From NCBI GenBank assembly GCA_947629095.1, contig CANRCK010000008.1:1-57980 (forward strand): a stretch of DNA of 57,980 bases, read 5' to 3'. Position 1 is the first letter of the stretch. Each line of letters opens with the position of its first letter. The notes under the pieces are model-generated. The model did no database searches. It saw only the letters and a list, made by a program, of their open reading frames with translations, and was not told where the DNA came from. The position numbers and the translations under genes were made by a program. The DNA comes from an uncultured Clostridia bacterium (GTDB lineage: Bacteria > Bacillota > Clostridia > Christensenellales > Borkfalkiaceae). This document shows positions 9,008-22,162 of the stretch, piece after piece.

Positions 9008-10140
9008 TTTTCAAATACCTGCTTTAAATCCTCAATCAAGTCGTTTACGTTTTCAATGCCGACGGAAAGCCTCAAAAATCTGTCGTTTATGCCCCGCCTT
9101 TCGCGCTCTTCCTTGGGAACGTCGGCGTGGGTTTGCAACATGGGGTAGGTTATTAGGCTCTCAACTCCGCCGAGGCTTTCGGCGTATTGGAACACTTTTA
9201 CGCCTTTTAAAATACGCTCCGCCAGCTCCTTGCTTTCAAGCTCTACCGATATCATACCCCCGAAGCCCGCAGACTGTTTTTTGGAAACCGAATATCCCGC
9301 GTGGTCCTCAAAGCCCACATAGTATACCCTTTTTACTTCCCTTCTGCCGCGCAGCCACGCGGCGATTTTTTGTGCGTTATAATTTATTCTGTCCATTCTC
9401 AGGGGCAAAGTTTTTATGCCGCGCTCAATCAAAAAACACTCCCACGGGGCAAGGCAGGCGCCGATCGTCTTATAATAATATCCCAACCGCTCGGCAAGGT
9501 CCGCGGAATTGACTACGGCAAAGCCCGCGAGGGCGTCGTTGTGACCGCCGAGATACTTTGTGCCGCTGTGTATTACAATATCCGCGCCGAGTTCTATGGG
9601 TCGCTGGAAATAGGGCGTTAAAAACGTGTTGTCCACAATCAGCAAAAGCTTATGCGCCTTTGCAAGCGCAGAGAGCGCGGCAATATCGGAAACCATCATC
9701 AAAGGATTGCTGGGAGTTTCTATATAGAGCGCCACGGTCTGCGGTTTTATAAGCGACTCTACCTTTTTCAAATCGCCCGTATCGGTAAAATCGAAAGACA
9801 TTCCCTCGTGAGAGTTGACGTTGTTGAAGAGCCTTAAACTGCCGCCGTACAAATCCTCGGAAGCTATAATGTGCGAGCCACCTTCAAAGAGCTTCATCAC
9901 CGTTGTTATCGCCGCCATACCCGAAGAAAAGGCATATGCGACAACGCCGCCCTCCAAAGCGGCGACCGTGTTTTCCAGATGGGTGCGCGTAGGGTTTGAA
10001 AGCCGTGAATAGCTGTAGTCCGAGGGCACGCCCACTCCCTTATGTACAAACGTTGCCGACTGGCAAACTGCCTGCGTAAGCGTTCCCCATTCGTCTTTTT
10101 TGTTGCCGTCTGCATGCAGACAGAGCGTTTCGAACTCCAT
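9004..10140 (-). CDS. Cys/Met metabolism PLP enzyme (cystathionine gamma-synthase-like)
   Basis: This 378-residue member of the Cys/Met metabolism PLP family shows YSYSRLSNPTRTHLE near residue 43, SSGMAAIT near 71, the PLP aspartate in IVDNTFLTPYFQRP and the Schiff-base lysine in HSGTKYLGGHNDALAG near 190. Family members use activated homoserine plus cysteine or sulfide. With the MalY enzyme next door, cystathionine gamma-synthase is the most likely role; O-acylhomoserine sulfhydrylase or gamma-lyase cannot be excluded. I chose the ATG at 10140 because CGAGG is 7-10 bases upstream and the family normally begins this way. A longer in-frame start at 10209 would run through the structured leader. 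Confidence 0.9.
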   Translation of the reverse strand: MEFETLCLHADGNKKDEWGTLTQAVCQSATFVHKGVGVPSDYSYSRLSNPTRTHLENTVAALEGGVVAYAFSSGMAAITTVMKLFEGGSHIIASEDLYGGSLRLFNNVNSHEGMSFDFTDTGDLKKVESLIKPQTVALYIETPSNPLMMVSDIAALSALAKAHKLLLIVDNTFLTPYFQRPIELGADIVIHSGTKYLGGHNDALAGFAVVNSADLAERLGYYYKTIGACLAPWECFLIERGIKTLPLRMDRINYNAQKIAAWLRGRREVKRVYYVGFEDHAGYSVSKKQSAGFGGMISVELESKELAERILKGVKVFQYAESLGGVESLITYPMLQTHADVPKEERERRGINDRFLRLSVGIENVNDLIEDLKQVFEK

Positions 10141-10248
10141 ATTTGAACCTCGATGTAAATATTTTTTTAACAATCTGCCCATAGTTCCGCCTCGGGAGAG
10201 GAAATCCATAGGGATAGCAAGCGGAAGCGGCTGAAAAATCGATTGTAC
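10141..10248 (-). ncRNA. Structured 5' leader, possible unassigned riboswitch
   Basis: The transcript from the promoter at 10255-10283 starts near 10248, leaving a leader of about 108 nt before the PLP enzyme gene. It can close on itself: ACAATC (10241-10246) pairs with GATTGT (10170-10175), TTCCGC (10221-10226) with GCGGAA (10185-10190), and inside that lie the hairpins ATCC-CTAT-GGAT (10204-10215) and CTC-TCCC-GAG (10191-10200). The result is a closed stem around a three-way junction, followed by an A/U-rich run and the SD. I could not match it to SAM-I, SAM-II, cobalamin, THF or T-box signatures. Confidence 0.45.
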
Positions 10249-10254
10249 AGTTAA

Positions 10255-10283
10255 AATATATACAAAATTGATTAAAATGTCAA
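10255..10283 (-). promoter_or_regulatory. Consensus promoter of the methionine block
   Basis: On the minus strand, a perfect -35 TTGACA (10278-10283), 17 bp, then -10 TATATT (10255-10260). The predicted start is near 10248. It would drive the run of same-strand genes down to 174. Confidence 0.8.
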
Positions 10284-10312
10284 TTAGTTTATGGGTAAGA
10301 AGCCGCCGCAGC

Positions 10313-10341
10313 TTGCTTCTCCCCTGCTTTTACTGTATAAT
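10313..10341 (+). promoter_or_regulatory. Promoter for the 332-residue protein
   Basis: -35 TTGCTT (10313-10318), 17-bp spacer, perfect -10 TATAAT (10336-10341). The start would be near 10348, about 29 bases before the GTG start codon of the next gene. Confidence 0.7.
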
Positions 10342-10376
10342 CGGATTGGAAAAAGTAATTTTTGGGGTGAATATAG

Positions 10377-11375
10377 GTGGGGTTTATCTCGTTCAGCTTG
10401 GAATTTTATAAAAACGAATTGCAAAAATTGGAGACGGCTGCCGTAAGCGAAGAAACGATTTATCGGGCAAAGCAACTGCTGAAAATGCTTGACGACTTGC
10501 TTGACGAAGGATATACGGAGCTAAATAATAAATTGGAGGAAGCTTTTTTAGGGGTATCAAAATTAAGAGCATATATAAAGAATAACAATGCCGAGCCGTT
10601 TAGCGTTCACAAGCCGTTTCAGACAACAGACGTCACATACTACAACCGCGCATATGAGCTTACAGAGGCAATAAAAGAACTTACAGGGAAAGCCGAAAAC
10701 AGTGCAGGGATATGCTGTGACGCATTTTTACAGGAGTTAATTGATTTTTGCAAATGGACAGGTTATGAGGCAGATACGGCGTACATCTTTTTGCTGCGCG
10801 ATACATTGCTGCCATTTATTTATTATCAAAATAAAGGCAGAAAAGATATTTATCCGTGGCTACTCGGCAGAAAAACACTTGCAAAGTTAACAGGCGCGGA
10901 TAACGTAGACGACGAAATCAGATTTGCCATTATCAAAGCGTTGGAATCGGGCAAATGCCTCAGTTATAAAGATTTTTGCGGTATGGTTTTACCAAACATA
11001 CGCTCCGTTTTGAAGAAGTATCCCCAAATGGAAAATCAATTGATCGAATTGCTTGGAGAAATTAAAAAAGAGCATATTATTGTAGTTGAATCGGGATGTT
11101 TCGGCACTTTTCCAATGTTGCTTATGAGCTTGGACGACCGTGTAGATTTGCGTATGTTTACTACCTATCCCTATCTGTTAAAGATATATGGCAATAAAAT
11201 TTATTCGCCGAAATATGAAAACGGTCGTTTGTTTGAAACTATGTATTCGCAGGATTTGTACTTCCGTTTTTGCGATTTAAGGGACGGCAAGTTCTTTGTT
11301 GAAAAATGCAATAACAAACAAATAGAAACATATGCACTTGCAGAAATAAGAGCTGTTTTGCAACTATCGCAATAA
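10377..11375 (+). CDS. Conserved-looking protein of unknown function
   Basis: This 332-residue soluble protein has no signal or membrane segment. The first 90 residues are charged helices (ELQKLETAAVSEETIYRAKQ). Near residue 235 a buried strand and glycine loop, HIIVVESGCFGTFPMLL, is followed by DDRVDLRMFTTYPYL, which looks like the core of an alpha/beta fold with a nucleotide or phosphate loop. I do not recognise the family. The start is GTG with GGGGTGA as SD, behind a good promoter of its own. It is alone between the divergent methionine block and popT. Confidence 0.75.
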   Translation: MGFISFSLEFYKNELQKLETAAVSEETIYRAKQLLKMLDDLLDEGYTELNNKLEEAFLGVSKLRAYIKNNNAEPFSVHKPFQTTDVTYYNRAYELTEAIKELTGKAENSAGICCDAFLQELIDFCKWTGYEADTAYIFLLRDTLLPFIYYQNKGRKDIYPWLLGRKTLAKLTGADNVDDEIRFAIIKALESGKCLSYKDFCGMVLPNIRSVLKKYPQMENQLIELLGEIKKEHIIVVESGCFGTFPMLLMSLDDRVDLRMFTTYPYLLKIYGNKIYSPKYENGRLFETMYSQDLYFRFCDLRDGKFFVEKCNNKQIETYALAEIRAVLQLSQ

Positions 11376-11441
11376 TATGGTCCGAAATAAATATTTGCGG
11401 GGGGCGCATATGCGCCGCAGTCAGTGCGACGTTAAATAATG

Positions 11442-11470
11442 TTGACAAGACCGCCGCGAACAGGTAATAT
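11442..11470 (+). promoter_or_regulatory. popT promoter, nearly leaderless
   Basis: -35 TTGACA (11442-11447), 17 bp, -10 TAATAT (11465-11470). The predicted start near 11477 is only about three bases before the ATG at 11480, and no SD precedes that ATG. Confidence 0.6.
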
Positions 11471-11479
11471 ATTATACAT

Positions 11480-12367
11480 ATGAAGATAAAAGAATTCTTT
11501 AAAAATATGGGCTGCGGGGCGGCAATCGGCGTGGCGATGATAATCCCCGGCGTGAGCGGCGGAACCATTGCGGTGCTTTTGGATATTTACGACAAGCTTA
11601 TAGACGCGCTTGGGAACCTGCGCAAAAATTTTAAAGAAAACGCGGCGTTTTTGCTGCCTGTGCTGCTGGGCGCGGCTCTGGCGTTTGCGGCGGCGTACTT
11701 CCCCCTGGACTACGCGCTGCGCTATGCCCCCTTGCCAACGGTGCTGCTGTTTGCGGGGCTGATGACGGGGTCGTTGCCCAAACTTTTTAAGGATTGCAGA
11801 AGCAACGGCTTTAAAAAATCGAATATATTTTCGGTAATTCTGCCTTTTTCGGCGATTATAGCAATATGCGTTATTAAGCTGTTTGTTGCGGCGGGGTCGG
11901 CGGACCTTTCGGCGGGAATGCCCGTTTGGGGATATTTTGCGCTTGTTGCCGTGGCTATGCTTGCAAGCTGCGCGCTTGTGATTCCCGGCGTGAGCGGAAG
12001 TATGCTTTTGATGATTTTGGGATATTACGACGCAATATTTGCCGCAGTGCGCGCGGCAACGGACGATTTTTGGCATGCCGCGCTTGTTTTGGTGCTGTTT
12101 GCTTTTGGGTTGGTGATAGGATTTTTCAGCATTGCAAAGCTTATGAAATTGTTTTTGGAAAAATTCCCCCGCGGAACGCACTGGGCCATATGGGGCTTTG
12201 TTTTGGGGAGCATACCTGCCATATTTATAGTTTTCGACTATTCCTCCGCCCCCCTCGGCGCCGTGCAGATTGCAATAGGCTGTATTCTTTTTGCGCTGGG
12301 CGCGATAGGCACATACGCGCTTACGGCGTACCTCGGGCACGCGGAAAAAACCAAAAAAACCGAATAA
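11480..12367 (+). CDS. popT: DUF368 undecaprenyl-phosphate translocase (PopT)
   Basis: This 295-residue polytopic membrane protein has the duplicated DUF368 signature: MIIPGVSGGTIAVLLDIYD near residue 20 and VIPGVSGSMLLMILGYYD near 160, each opening one inverted half. DUF368 proteins (PopT) are known to recycle the lipid carrier undecaprenyl phosphate across the membrane for cell wall synthesis. Length and start fit the family. No SD is visible and the promoter predicts an almost leaderless message. A terminator hairpin lies 30 bp after the stop. Confidence 0.88.
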   Translation: MKIKEFFKNMGCGAAIGVAMIIPGVSGGTIAVLLDIYDKLIDALGNLRKNFKENAAFLLPVLLGAALAFAAAYFPLDYALRYAPLPTVLLFAGLMTGSLPKLFKDCRSNGFKKSNIFSVILPFSAIIAICVIKLFVAAGSADLSAGMPVWGYFALVAVAMLASCALVIPGVSGSMLLMILGYYDAIFAAVRAATDDFWHAALVLVLFAFGLVIGFFSIAKLMKLFLEKFPRGTHWAIWGFVLGSIPAIFIVFDYSSAPLGAVQIAIGCILFALGAIGTYALTAYLGHAEKTKKTE

Positions 12368-12397
12368 ATGCAATACCGTGTTGAGTTTTTTAAAAGA

Positions 12398-12434
12398 GCG
12401 GGCGGCAATCAAGAGATTGCCGCCCGCATTTTTT
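12398..12434. terminator. Terminator between popT and the rpoBC operon
   Basis: A 13-bp perfect stem (GCGGGCGGCAATC, 12398-12410; partner 12415-12427) with loop AAGA is followed by ATTTTTT on the plus strand. On the minus strand it is followed by a shorter T run, so it probably ends both convergent transcripts. Confidence 0.9.
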
Positions 12435-12454
12435 AAGTTTGTTTTTTATGATTT

Positions 12455-12787
12455 TTACTGCAAGGAAGATTTTACCGAAGCGCAGCATTTGAGCATAATT
12501 TCAAGGCACTCGTTTAAAAGTTCCTTGTCCTCGTTGGAAAGGCTGCCGTTCTTTACGGCGTTGTTGACTATTACGGCGGCGTAGTTGAAAGAGGAGAACA
12601 TATTCTTCAAGAGTTCCTGCTGCTTTTCATAGCCGCCCTCGGCTGTGATGAAAAAATCGTATACGCTTTGAAGCTGCTTGCCCGCGGGCTTTAAAAGGGA
12701 TAAATTCCGCGTTGTAACAATTTCTGATACGGTCTTTTCGAACTTGCCGATAAGGTCCAAAAGCCTTAAATCTTCAAAATTCAACAT
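12455..12787 (-). CDS. Small helical protein cotranscribed after rpoC
   Basis: This 110-residue, all-helical, soluble protein (MLNFEDLRLLDLIGKFEK..., ending CASVKSSLQ) has no recognised domain. The ATG at 12787 comes one base after the rpoC stop, and no clear SD is seen, so translation is probably by reinitiation. A TTG at 12808 would be an alternative start overlapping rpoC. It is the last gene before the bidirectional terminator, so it is made with RNA polymerase, but nothing in the sequence says it binds it. Confidence 0.75.
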   Translation of the reverse strand: MLNFEDLRLLDLIGKFEKTVSEIVTTRNLSLLKPAGKQLQSVYDFFITAEGGYEKQQELLKNMFSSFNYAAVIVNNAVKNGSLSNEDKELLNECLEIMLKCCASVKSSLQ

Positions 12788-12788
12788 A

Positions 12789-16463
<3,675 letters not shown>

Positions 16464-16475
16464 ATATTACCTCCC

Positions 16476-19400
16476 TTAGTCCTTATCCTCTTTGTCGTCG
16501 TCGTCATCGTCCTCGTCGAACAGGGTGAACTTGTCGCCGAGGTCATCGTCGTCGCCGAAGGCGTCCATATCATCGTCCTCGTCGTTGTCGCCGAAGAGTT
16601 CCTTGCTGGTGAAGTCGTCCTCGTCGTTGTCGAATATGGACCCGGGTTCGAGGTCGACGTCCTCCACGCCGTGTTCCGCTGCGATTTCCACTTCTTCCTC
16701 GGGCTTTTCGTCCTCGATTTCCTGTATTTCGCGCGCCTTTGCGGTGGGGATAGCGTCGTCTTCGTCGTCAAGCTCGCGAATGACTAACTCTTCGCCGCTT
16801 TCGGTGAGTACTTTTACGTCGAGGGCAAGCGACTGCAATTCCTTTAAGAGCACCTTGAACGCTTCTGGAACGCCCGGCTCGGAAATGTTGTTGCCCTTTA
16901 CTATGCTTTCGTAAGTTTTTACACGGCCCACAACGTCGTCCGACTTAACCGTTAGGATTTCCTGCAACACGTGCGCCGCGCCGTAGGCTTCCAAAGCCCA
17001 CACTTCCATTTCGCCGAAACGCTGTCCGCCGAACTGCGCCTTGCCGCCGAGAGGCTGCTGCGTGACTATGCTGTAAGGTCCTATCGAACGCGCGTGGATT
17101 TTATCGTCGACGAGGTGGATGAGCTTTATCATATACTGCACGCCGACGGTTACGCGGTTTTCAAAAGGTTCGCCCGTTCTGCCGTCGTAGACCTGTATTT
17201 TGCCGTCTACCTTGCCTTCGGGGTTCAATATGTTGTTTTCCTGGAACAGCTTTTTGATGTCCTGCTCGGTTGCGCCGTCGAATACGGGCGTTGCAATCTT
17301 CCAGCCGAGCTGTTTGCAGACAAGACCCAGATGCACCTCGAGCACCTGACCTATGTTCATACGGGAAGGCACGCCGAGAGGGTTTAAAACTATCTGCAGG
17401 GGAGTTCCGTCTGCAAGGAAGGGCATATCCGCCTGCGGCAGAACGCGGGATATAACGCCCTTGTTGCCGTGGCGGCCGGCCATTTTGTCGCCGACCTGTA
17501 CTTTACGCTTTTGCGCTATATATACGCGCACCAACTTGGATACGCCGGGGGAAAGCTCGTCCTTGTTTTCACGGGTGAATATCTTTACGTCAACAACTAT
17601 GCCGCCTTCGCCGTGGGGAACTTTTAAGGAAGTATCGCGCACTTCCCTTGCCTTTTCGCCGAATATGGCGCGGAGAAGCCTCTCCTCGGGGGTAAGCTCG
17701 GTTTCGCCCTTGGGGGTAACCTTGCCCACGAGAATGTCGCCCGTCTGAACTTCGGCGCCTATTCTTATAATGCCGTTCTCGTCGAGGTCTTTAAGCGCGT
17801 CCTCGGAGACGTTGGGAATATCCCTTGTTATTTCCTCGGCGCCGAGCTTTGTGTCGCGCGCTTCGGTTTCGTGTTCTTCTATATGAATGGAGGTGAATAC
17901 GTCGTCCTGTACGAGCTTTTCGGAGATGAGAATGGCGTCCTCGTAGTTGTAGCCCTCCCACTCCATATAGCCGATTAAAATATTTTTACCGAGAGCAAGC
18001 TCGCCGTTGTTGGTTGCGGGACCGTCGGCGATTATTTCGCCTGCCTCAACCCTGTCGCCCGTGTTGATGATGGGGCGCTGGTTTAAGCAGGTGCACTGGT
18101 TGGAGCGCTCGAATTTTTTAAGCTTGTATTCGGTTATAAGTCCATTATCTTCCTGAATCTTTATGCAGTCGGAGGCAACGCCCACGGCTACGCCCGCGTT
18201 CTTTGCGCGCACCAAAACGCCGCTGTCACGCGCGATTGCCGCCTCTATGCCCGTTGCGACTATCGCCGATTCGGTCTTCATAAGGGGCACCGCCTGACGC
18301 TGCATGTTGGAGCCCATCAGGGCGCGGTTGGTATCGTCGTTTTCAAGGAAGGGAATGAGCGCCGTGGCAACCGAGACGAGCTGCTTGGGGCTGACGTCCA
18401 TATAGTCCATCTTTTCGGGAGGATACTGCGTTATTAAATCGCGGTGGCGGCAGCCTATGTGGGAGTTGACAAAGTGATTGTTTTCGTCCAACGGCTCGTT
18501 GGCCTGCGCAACGATATATCTGTCCTCTTCGTCCGCCGTTAAATAGTCCACGTGGTCGGTTACCGTGGGTATGCCGTTTTCGTCCCTTTCAACCTTGCGG
18601 TAGGGGGACATTATAAATCCGTACTCGTTTACCTTTGAGAATGTGGCAAGCGAGGATATAAGACCGATGTTCTGACCTTCGGGGGTCTCTATGGGGCAGA
18701 GCCTGCCGTAGTGGGAGTGGTGAACGTCGCGCACCTCGAACGTGGCTCTGTCGCGGTTTAAGCCGCCGGGACCGAGCGCGGAGAGCTTACGCTTGTGGGT
18801 AAGCTCGGCAGCGGGGTTGGTCTGGTCCATGAATTGGGAGAGCTGCGAGGAACCGAAGAATTCGCGTATAACCGCGGAAACGGGACGGACGTTTACAAGT
18901 CCCGAGGGGGTGACTTCCATTGCGTCCTGCGTTGCCATACGCTCTTTTATAAGCTTTTCGAGCCTTGCAATACCTATCCTGAGCTGGTTTTGCAGAAGCT
19001 CGCCCACCGAACGTACGCGGCGGTTGCCGAGGTGGTCTATGTTGTCTATGGTGCCGATGCCGTACTGCAAATCGATATTTGTGGAAATGGAGGCAACTAT
19101 ATCGTCCACCGTTATGTGCTTGTGGCACAGCTTTTCCACAACCGCCTTTATTTCCTTCTTTTCGTCGTTTTCAAGCTCGGTTTTATCCGAAAGGAGAAGT
19201 TCGTTGAACTTTTTGCAGGCGGATACGAACTTGATTCTCTGCTCCCTTCTCCTCTCCCTGTTCTTTTTATCCTCGGGCTTTTCGTCCTCGGACTCGGGAG
19301 TTTCGGCAACATAGTATATTGCGTTTATTTCGTTGATAAACTTTTCGGCTACTTCCTCCACCTTTGCGTTTTCGCACTCGGCGGCTATCTGCTTCATAAA

Positions 19401-20519
19401 TACGAAGTTGGGATAGTACACCGTGGGCAGAAGCCCGAACATCTTGTGGGGCTTATCGGAAAGCGCGCGCCAGTTTACCGTGTTGTTTGCTATTATCTTG
19501 TGCTTGATTTCGCCCTGCTCGGGGTCGGAGACAAGCACGAACACTTCGTTTACGCCCGAATCCTGCAGTTCGATTGCGCGGGACTCGGAGATAACGTCGC
19601 CCGCGTGCGCCATAATTTCGCCCGTGTAGGGGTTTACCACGTCCTCGGCAAGCTTGCAGCCGGGGAGCCTGTATGCAAGATTGAGCTTTTTGTTGAACTT
19701 ATATCTGCCCACTTTTACAACGTCGTAGCGGCGGGGGTCGAAGAACAGGTTGTTGAGATGCTGCCTGACGGAAGCCTCGGTGGGAACTTCGCCCGGGCGC
19801 AGACGGCGGTATAACTCAACGAGACCGTCGCTCTCGGACTTGGTAGTGTCCTTGGCGATGGTGTTTTCTATCATCTTGTCGTTCGCAAACAGGTCCATAA
19901 GCGCCCTGTCCGAACCGAAGCCGAGGGCGCGGAGAAGCACGGTGACGCAGATTTTACGCTTTCTGTCCACATGGACCCACAGAACGCCCTGCGCGTCCTG
20001 CTCCAGCTCGAGCCACGCGCCGCGGTTGGGAATGACGGTTGTTGCAAACATCTCCCTGCCCGATTTATCGCGCGAGGAGGCGTTGTATACGCCGGGCGAA
20101 CGGACGAGCTGGGAAACTATAACGCGCTCGGCGCCGTTTATTATGAACGAGCCGGAGTCGGTCATAAGGGGGAATTCGCCCATAAACACGTCCTGGTCTA
20201 TAACGTCGCCGCGCACCTTGTTTACGAGGCGCACCTTTACGTGCATGGGCAGGGCGTAGGTGGCGTCGCGGTTGCGGCACTCCTTTTCGTCATACTTGGG
20301 CTTTTCGTCGAACCAGTGGTCGAGGAAATACAGCTCGTAGTGGTCGGAGTAGTCGGTGATGGGCATAAAGTCCTCGAACACCTCGGAGATGCCCTCCTTG
20401 ATGAACGCGTCATAGCTGGACTTCTGTATTTCAACGAGGTCGGGAATATCTATTACCTCGTTGATTTTGCCGAACTTACGCCTTTCGGTTTTGCCATACT
20501 TGTGAATTGGTAAATTCAT
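16476..20519 (-). CDS. rpoB: RNA polymerase beta subunit with long acidic tail
   Basis: This is the 1347-residue beta subunit. The rifampicin region is typical ([29 protein letters not shown]), as is the C-terminal clamp ([24 protein letters not shown]). After the normal end of the protein, about 95 extra residues follow that are very rich in Asp and Glu, ending in [12 protein letters not shown] use the ATG at 20519 because AAAGGAG lies 9 bp upstream; an upstream in-frame ATG at 20603 has no SD and would add 28 non-homologous residues. No rplJ or rplL gene precedes it in this window. Confidence 0.98.
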   Translation of the reverse strand: MNLPIHKYGKTERRKFGKINEVIDIPDLVEIQKSSYDAFIKEGISEVFEDFMPITDYSDHYELYFLDHWFDEKPKYDEKECRNRDATYALPMHVKVRLVNKVRGDVIDQDVFMGEFPLMTDSGSFIINGAERVIVSQLVRSPGVYNASSRDKSGREMFATTVIPNRGAWLELEQDAQGVLWVHVDRKRKICVTVLLRALGFGSDRALMDLFANDKMIENTIAKDTTKSESDGLVELYRRLRPGEVPTEASVRQHLNNLFFDPRRYDVVKVGRYKFNKKLNLAYRLPGCKLAEDVVNPYTGEIMAHAGDVISESRAIELQDSGVNEVFVLVSDPEQGEIKHKIIANNTVNWRALSDKPHKMFGLLPTVYYPNFVFMKQIAAECENAKVEEVAEKFINEINAIYYVAETPESEDEKPEDKKNRERRREQRIKFVSACKKFNELLLSDKTELENDEKKEIKAVVEKLCHKHITVDDIVASISTNIDLQYGIGTIDNIDHLGNRRVRSVGELLQNQLRIGIARLEKLIKERMATQDAMEVTPSGLVNVRPVSAVIREFFGSSQLSQFMDQTNPAAELTHKRKLSALGPGGLNRDRATFEVRDVHHSHYGRLCPIETPEGQNIGLISSLATFSKVNEYGFIMSPYRKVERDENGIPTVTDHVDYLTADEEDRYIVAQANEPLDENNHFVNSHIGCRHRDLITQYPPEKMDYMDVSPKQLVSVATALIPFLENDDTNRALMGSNMQRQAVPLMKTESAIVATGIEAAIARDSGVLVRAKNAGVAVGVASDCIKIQEDNGLITEYKLKKFERSNQCTCLNQRPIINTGDRVEAGEIIADGPATNNGELALGKNILIGYMEWEGYNYEDAILISEKLVQDDVFTSIHIEEHETEARDTKLGAEEITRDIPNVSEDALKDLDENGIIRIGAEVQTGDILVGKVTPKGETELTPEERLLRAIFGEKAREVRDTSLKVPHGEGGIVVDVKIFTRENKDELSPGVSKLVRVYIAQKRKVQVGDKMAGRHGNKGVISRVLPQADMPFLADGTPLQIVLNPLGVPSRMNIGQVLEVHLGLVCKQLGWKIATPVFDGATEQDIKKLFQENNILNPEGKVDGKIQVYDGRTGEPFENRVTVGVQYMIKLIHLVDDKIHARSIGPYSIVTQQPLGGKAQFGGQRFGEMEVWALEAYGAAHVLQEILTVKSDDVVGRVKTYESIVKGNNISEPGVPEAFKVLLKELQSLALDVKVLTESGEELVIRELDDEDDAIPTAKAREIQEIEDEKPEEEVEIAAEHGVEDVDLEPGSIFDNDEDDFTSKELFGDNDEDDDMDAFGDDDDLGDKFTLFDEDDDDDDKEDKD

Positions 20520-20864
20520 TAAAAAGAACTCCTTTGGGGCGGTTATCCGCCATATATTTTCACATCTCAGGCTATCGCGCGGATATATCTTTTCACCGCG
20601 CACAATACTGCAAATGTATATTTACCGTTGGGGGCTTAAAAAAAATTTTTGGGCGGAAGCGGCTTTTTTTGCGTTCCGCACTTTACAAGTTGAATTTTTT
20701 GGTGTATACTTAGCACGAAAAACTCAATACATACGCACAATTTCGACGCGATTTTTTCACTTTAAACTTTGAAAAAAAGTAAAAAGGTGATAAAAATCGC
20801 ATTTTAATACATTGTACTATTGTACACTTTGAAAGAAGTAAAGTCAAGCGTTTTTTGGAAATTT
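20520..20864. other. rpoB-rqcP divergent intergenic region
   Basis: About 345 bp between divergent genes. The plus side holds the rqcP promoter at 20682-20710. On the minus side, GCGGAA and TTCCGC arms at 20651-20680 can form an imperfect hairpin followed by an A/T run in the rpoB leader, a weak attenuator-like shape. Two copies of an ACTTTGAAA(G/A)AA-type sequence lie at about 20765 and 20826. I found no convincing rpoB promoter. Confidence 0.4.
20682..20710 (+). promoter_or_regulatory. Promoter for rqcP-yitT-ispDF-radA
   Basis: -35 TTTACA (20682-20687), 17-bp spacer, -10 TATACT (20705-20710). The predicted start near 20717 gives a leader of about 148 nt before rqcP. Confidence 0.6.
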
Positions 20865-21113
20865 ATGAGAATCGACAAATTTTTGAAGGTATCGCGCATA
20901 TTGAAGAGGCGGACGTTAGCCGAGGAAGCCTGCGAAAAGGGGAAAGTTTCGGTGAACGGCAGGGAGGTTAAGCCCGGGCACCGCGTAAAACCCGGCGACC
21001 GCGTGGAGATTTGCTTTGCCGGAGGCTCGGTGAAGTTTGTAATCAAGGACATAAAGGAGACGGTTAAAAAGGATGAAGCCGCCTCGCTTTACGAAATTAT
21101 TGAGGGCGAATGA
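20865..21113 (+). CDS. rqcP: S4-domain RNA-binding protein (RqcP/Hsp15 family)
   Basis: This 82-residue protein is essentially one S4 RNA-binding domain: MRIDKFLKVSRILKRR, then AEEACEKGKVSVNGREVKPG, then GDRVEI. That is the layout of RqcP (YabO), the ribosome quality control factor that works with RqcH to add alanine tails on stalled 50S subunits. I start at ATG 20865, where the S4 fold begins; a TTG at 20820 is possible but adds residues outside the family. Its stop overlaps the next start as ATGATG. Confidence 0.9.
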   Translation: MRIDKFLKVSRILKRRTLAEEACEKGKVSVNGREVKPGHRVKPGDRVEICFAGGSVKFVIKDIKETVKKDEAASLYEIIEGE

Positions 21114-22162
21114 TGGCTCACGTTCATTTTAAGGTAAAAAATTTCATTATGCTGTTCGTGGCGGGCGTTATAAACGCCACGGGCGTTACGCTGCTTCTGC
21201 TGCCTTCCAACTTTTACGACAGCGGGCTTTCGGGCGTGTCAATGCTCATTATCCAGCTCTTGCCCGCGGGCGTGCGGCAGTTCATACAGCTGTGGCTGCC
21301 CTTGATTGTGCTAAACGCGCCCGTGTTTTTGTTTGCGATGAAAAGGCAGGGCATAGAGTTTACTTTGTATTCTCTATTTGCGATTATGGTCTACTCCCTC
21401 TCCTCGCTCGTTTTCGAACAGGTAATCCCCAAGTTTTTGCCCAACTTTTTCAGTTCGGGGTCGCCCATAGGCGGGGGCGAAAAGATAATCTGCGCTATAT
21501 TCGGCGGGTTGCTTTCGGGAATAGGCAGCGGAATGGCTATACGCTACGGCGGCACGATGGACGGCATGGAGAGCCTTGCCGTGATGTTTGCAAAGAGAAT
21601 GAACCTTTCGGTGGGGAATTTTGTGCTGGCGTTCAATATATTGCTTTATATATTGGTAGGAATTCTGGCGTTTGCGGGGGCTATACCCAACAGCGGAACT
21701 TCGGACTTCACCCCCGCCCTCTACTCCATTGTGGCGTACTTTGTGGCAAGCAAAGCCGTGGACTTTATTTCTGACGGTCTGGACCAGGCAAAGGGCGCGC
21801 TTATAATAACATCCAAATATAACGACGTGTGCAAGGCGCTTTCAAACGTATTCGGCAGGGGACTTACCGTTTGGGAGGGGCGCGGATACTATTCAAAGAG
21901 CGAAAAACAGATTATATATTGCGTTATCAACCGCTTTCAGGTGGCAAAGCTAAGGGAAGTTGTGTCCCGCCACGACCCGATGGCGTTTGTAACGCTGATG
22001 GATATAACCGACGTTATAGGCACGAGCATTAAGTACAGTCGTGTAAACGAAAAGCTGCTAAGGCAGCGGCAAAAAATGCAGGAAGAGCTTGAAAAAGCCG
22101 AACGTGAAGCGGAAAAATCCAAGGAGAGAGTGTACAAATATGACACAGGCGAAGAACCTTAA
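21110..22162 (+). CDS. YitT-family membrane protein
   Basis: At 350 residues, this has five or six N-terminal membrane helices (FVAGVINATGVTLLLLPSNF, GGTMDGMESLAVMFAKR) of the YitT family, then a C-terminal DUF2179 domain (ALIITSKYNDVCKALSNV, VTLMDITDVIGTSI) from about residue 225. The last 35 residues form a charged helix. The function of the family is not established. It overlaps rqcP by 4 bp and ispDF by 23 bp, so these are translationally linked. Confidence 0.88.
   Translation: MMAHVHFKVKNFIMLFVAGVINATGVTLLLLPSNFYDSGLSGVSMLIIQLLPAGVRQFIQLWLPLIVLNAPVFLFAMKRQGIEFTLYSLFAIMVYSLSSLVFEQVIPKFLPNFFSSGSPIGGGEKIICAIFGGLLSGIGSGMAIRYGGTMDGMESLAVMFAKRMNLSVGNFVLAFNILLYILVGILAFAGAIPNSGTSDFTPALYSIVAYFVASKAVDFISDGLDQAKGALIITSKYNDVCKALSNVFGRGLTVWEGRGYYSKSEKQIIYCVINRFQVAKLREVVSRHDPMAFVTLMDITDVIGTSIKYSRVNEKLLRQRQKMQEELEKAEREAEKSKERVYKYDTGEEP

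Noticed and set aside
11432-12412. Long open frame opposite popT
   Set aside because: It is very rich in Lys, Arg, His and Gln with no domain, as expected from antisense of a membrane protein gene; popT has clear family motifs.
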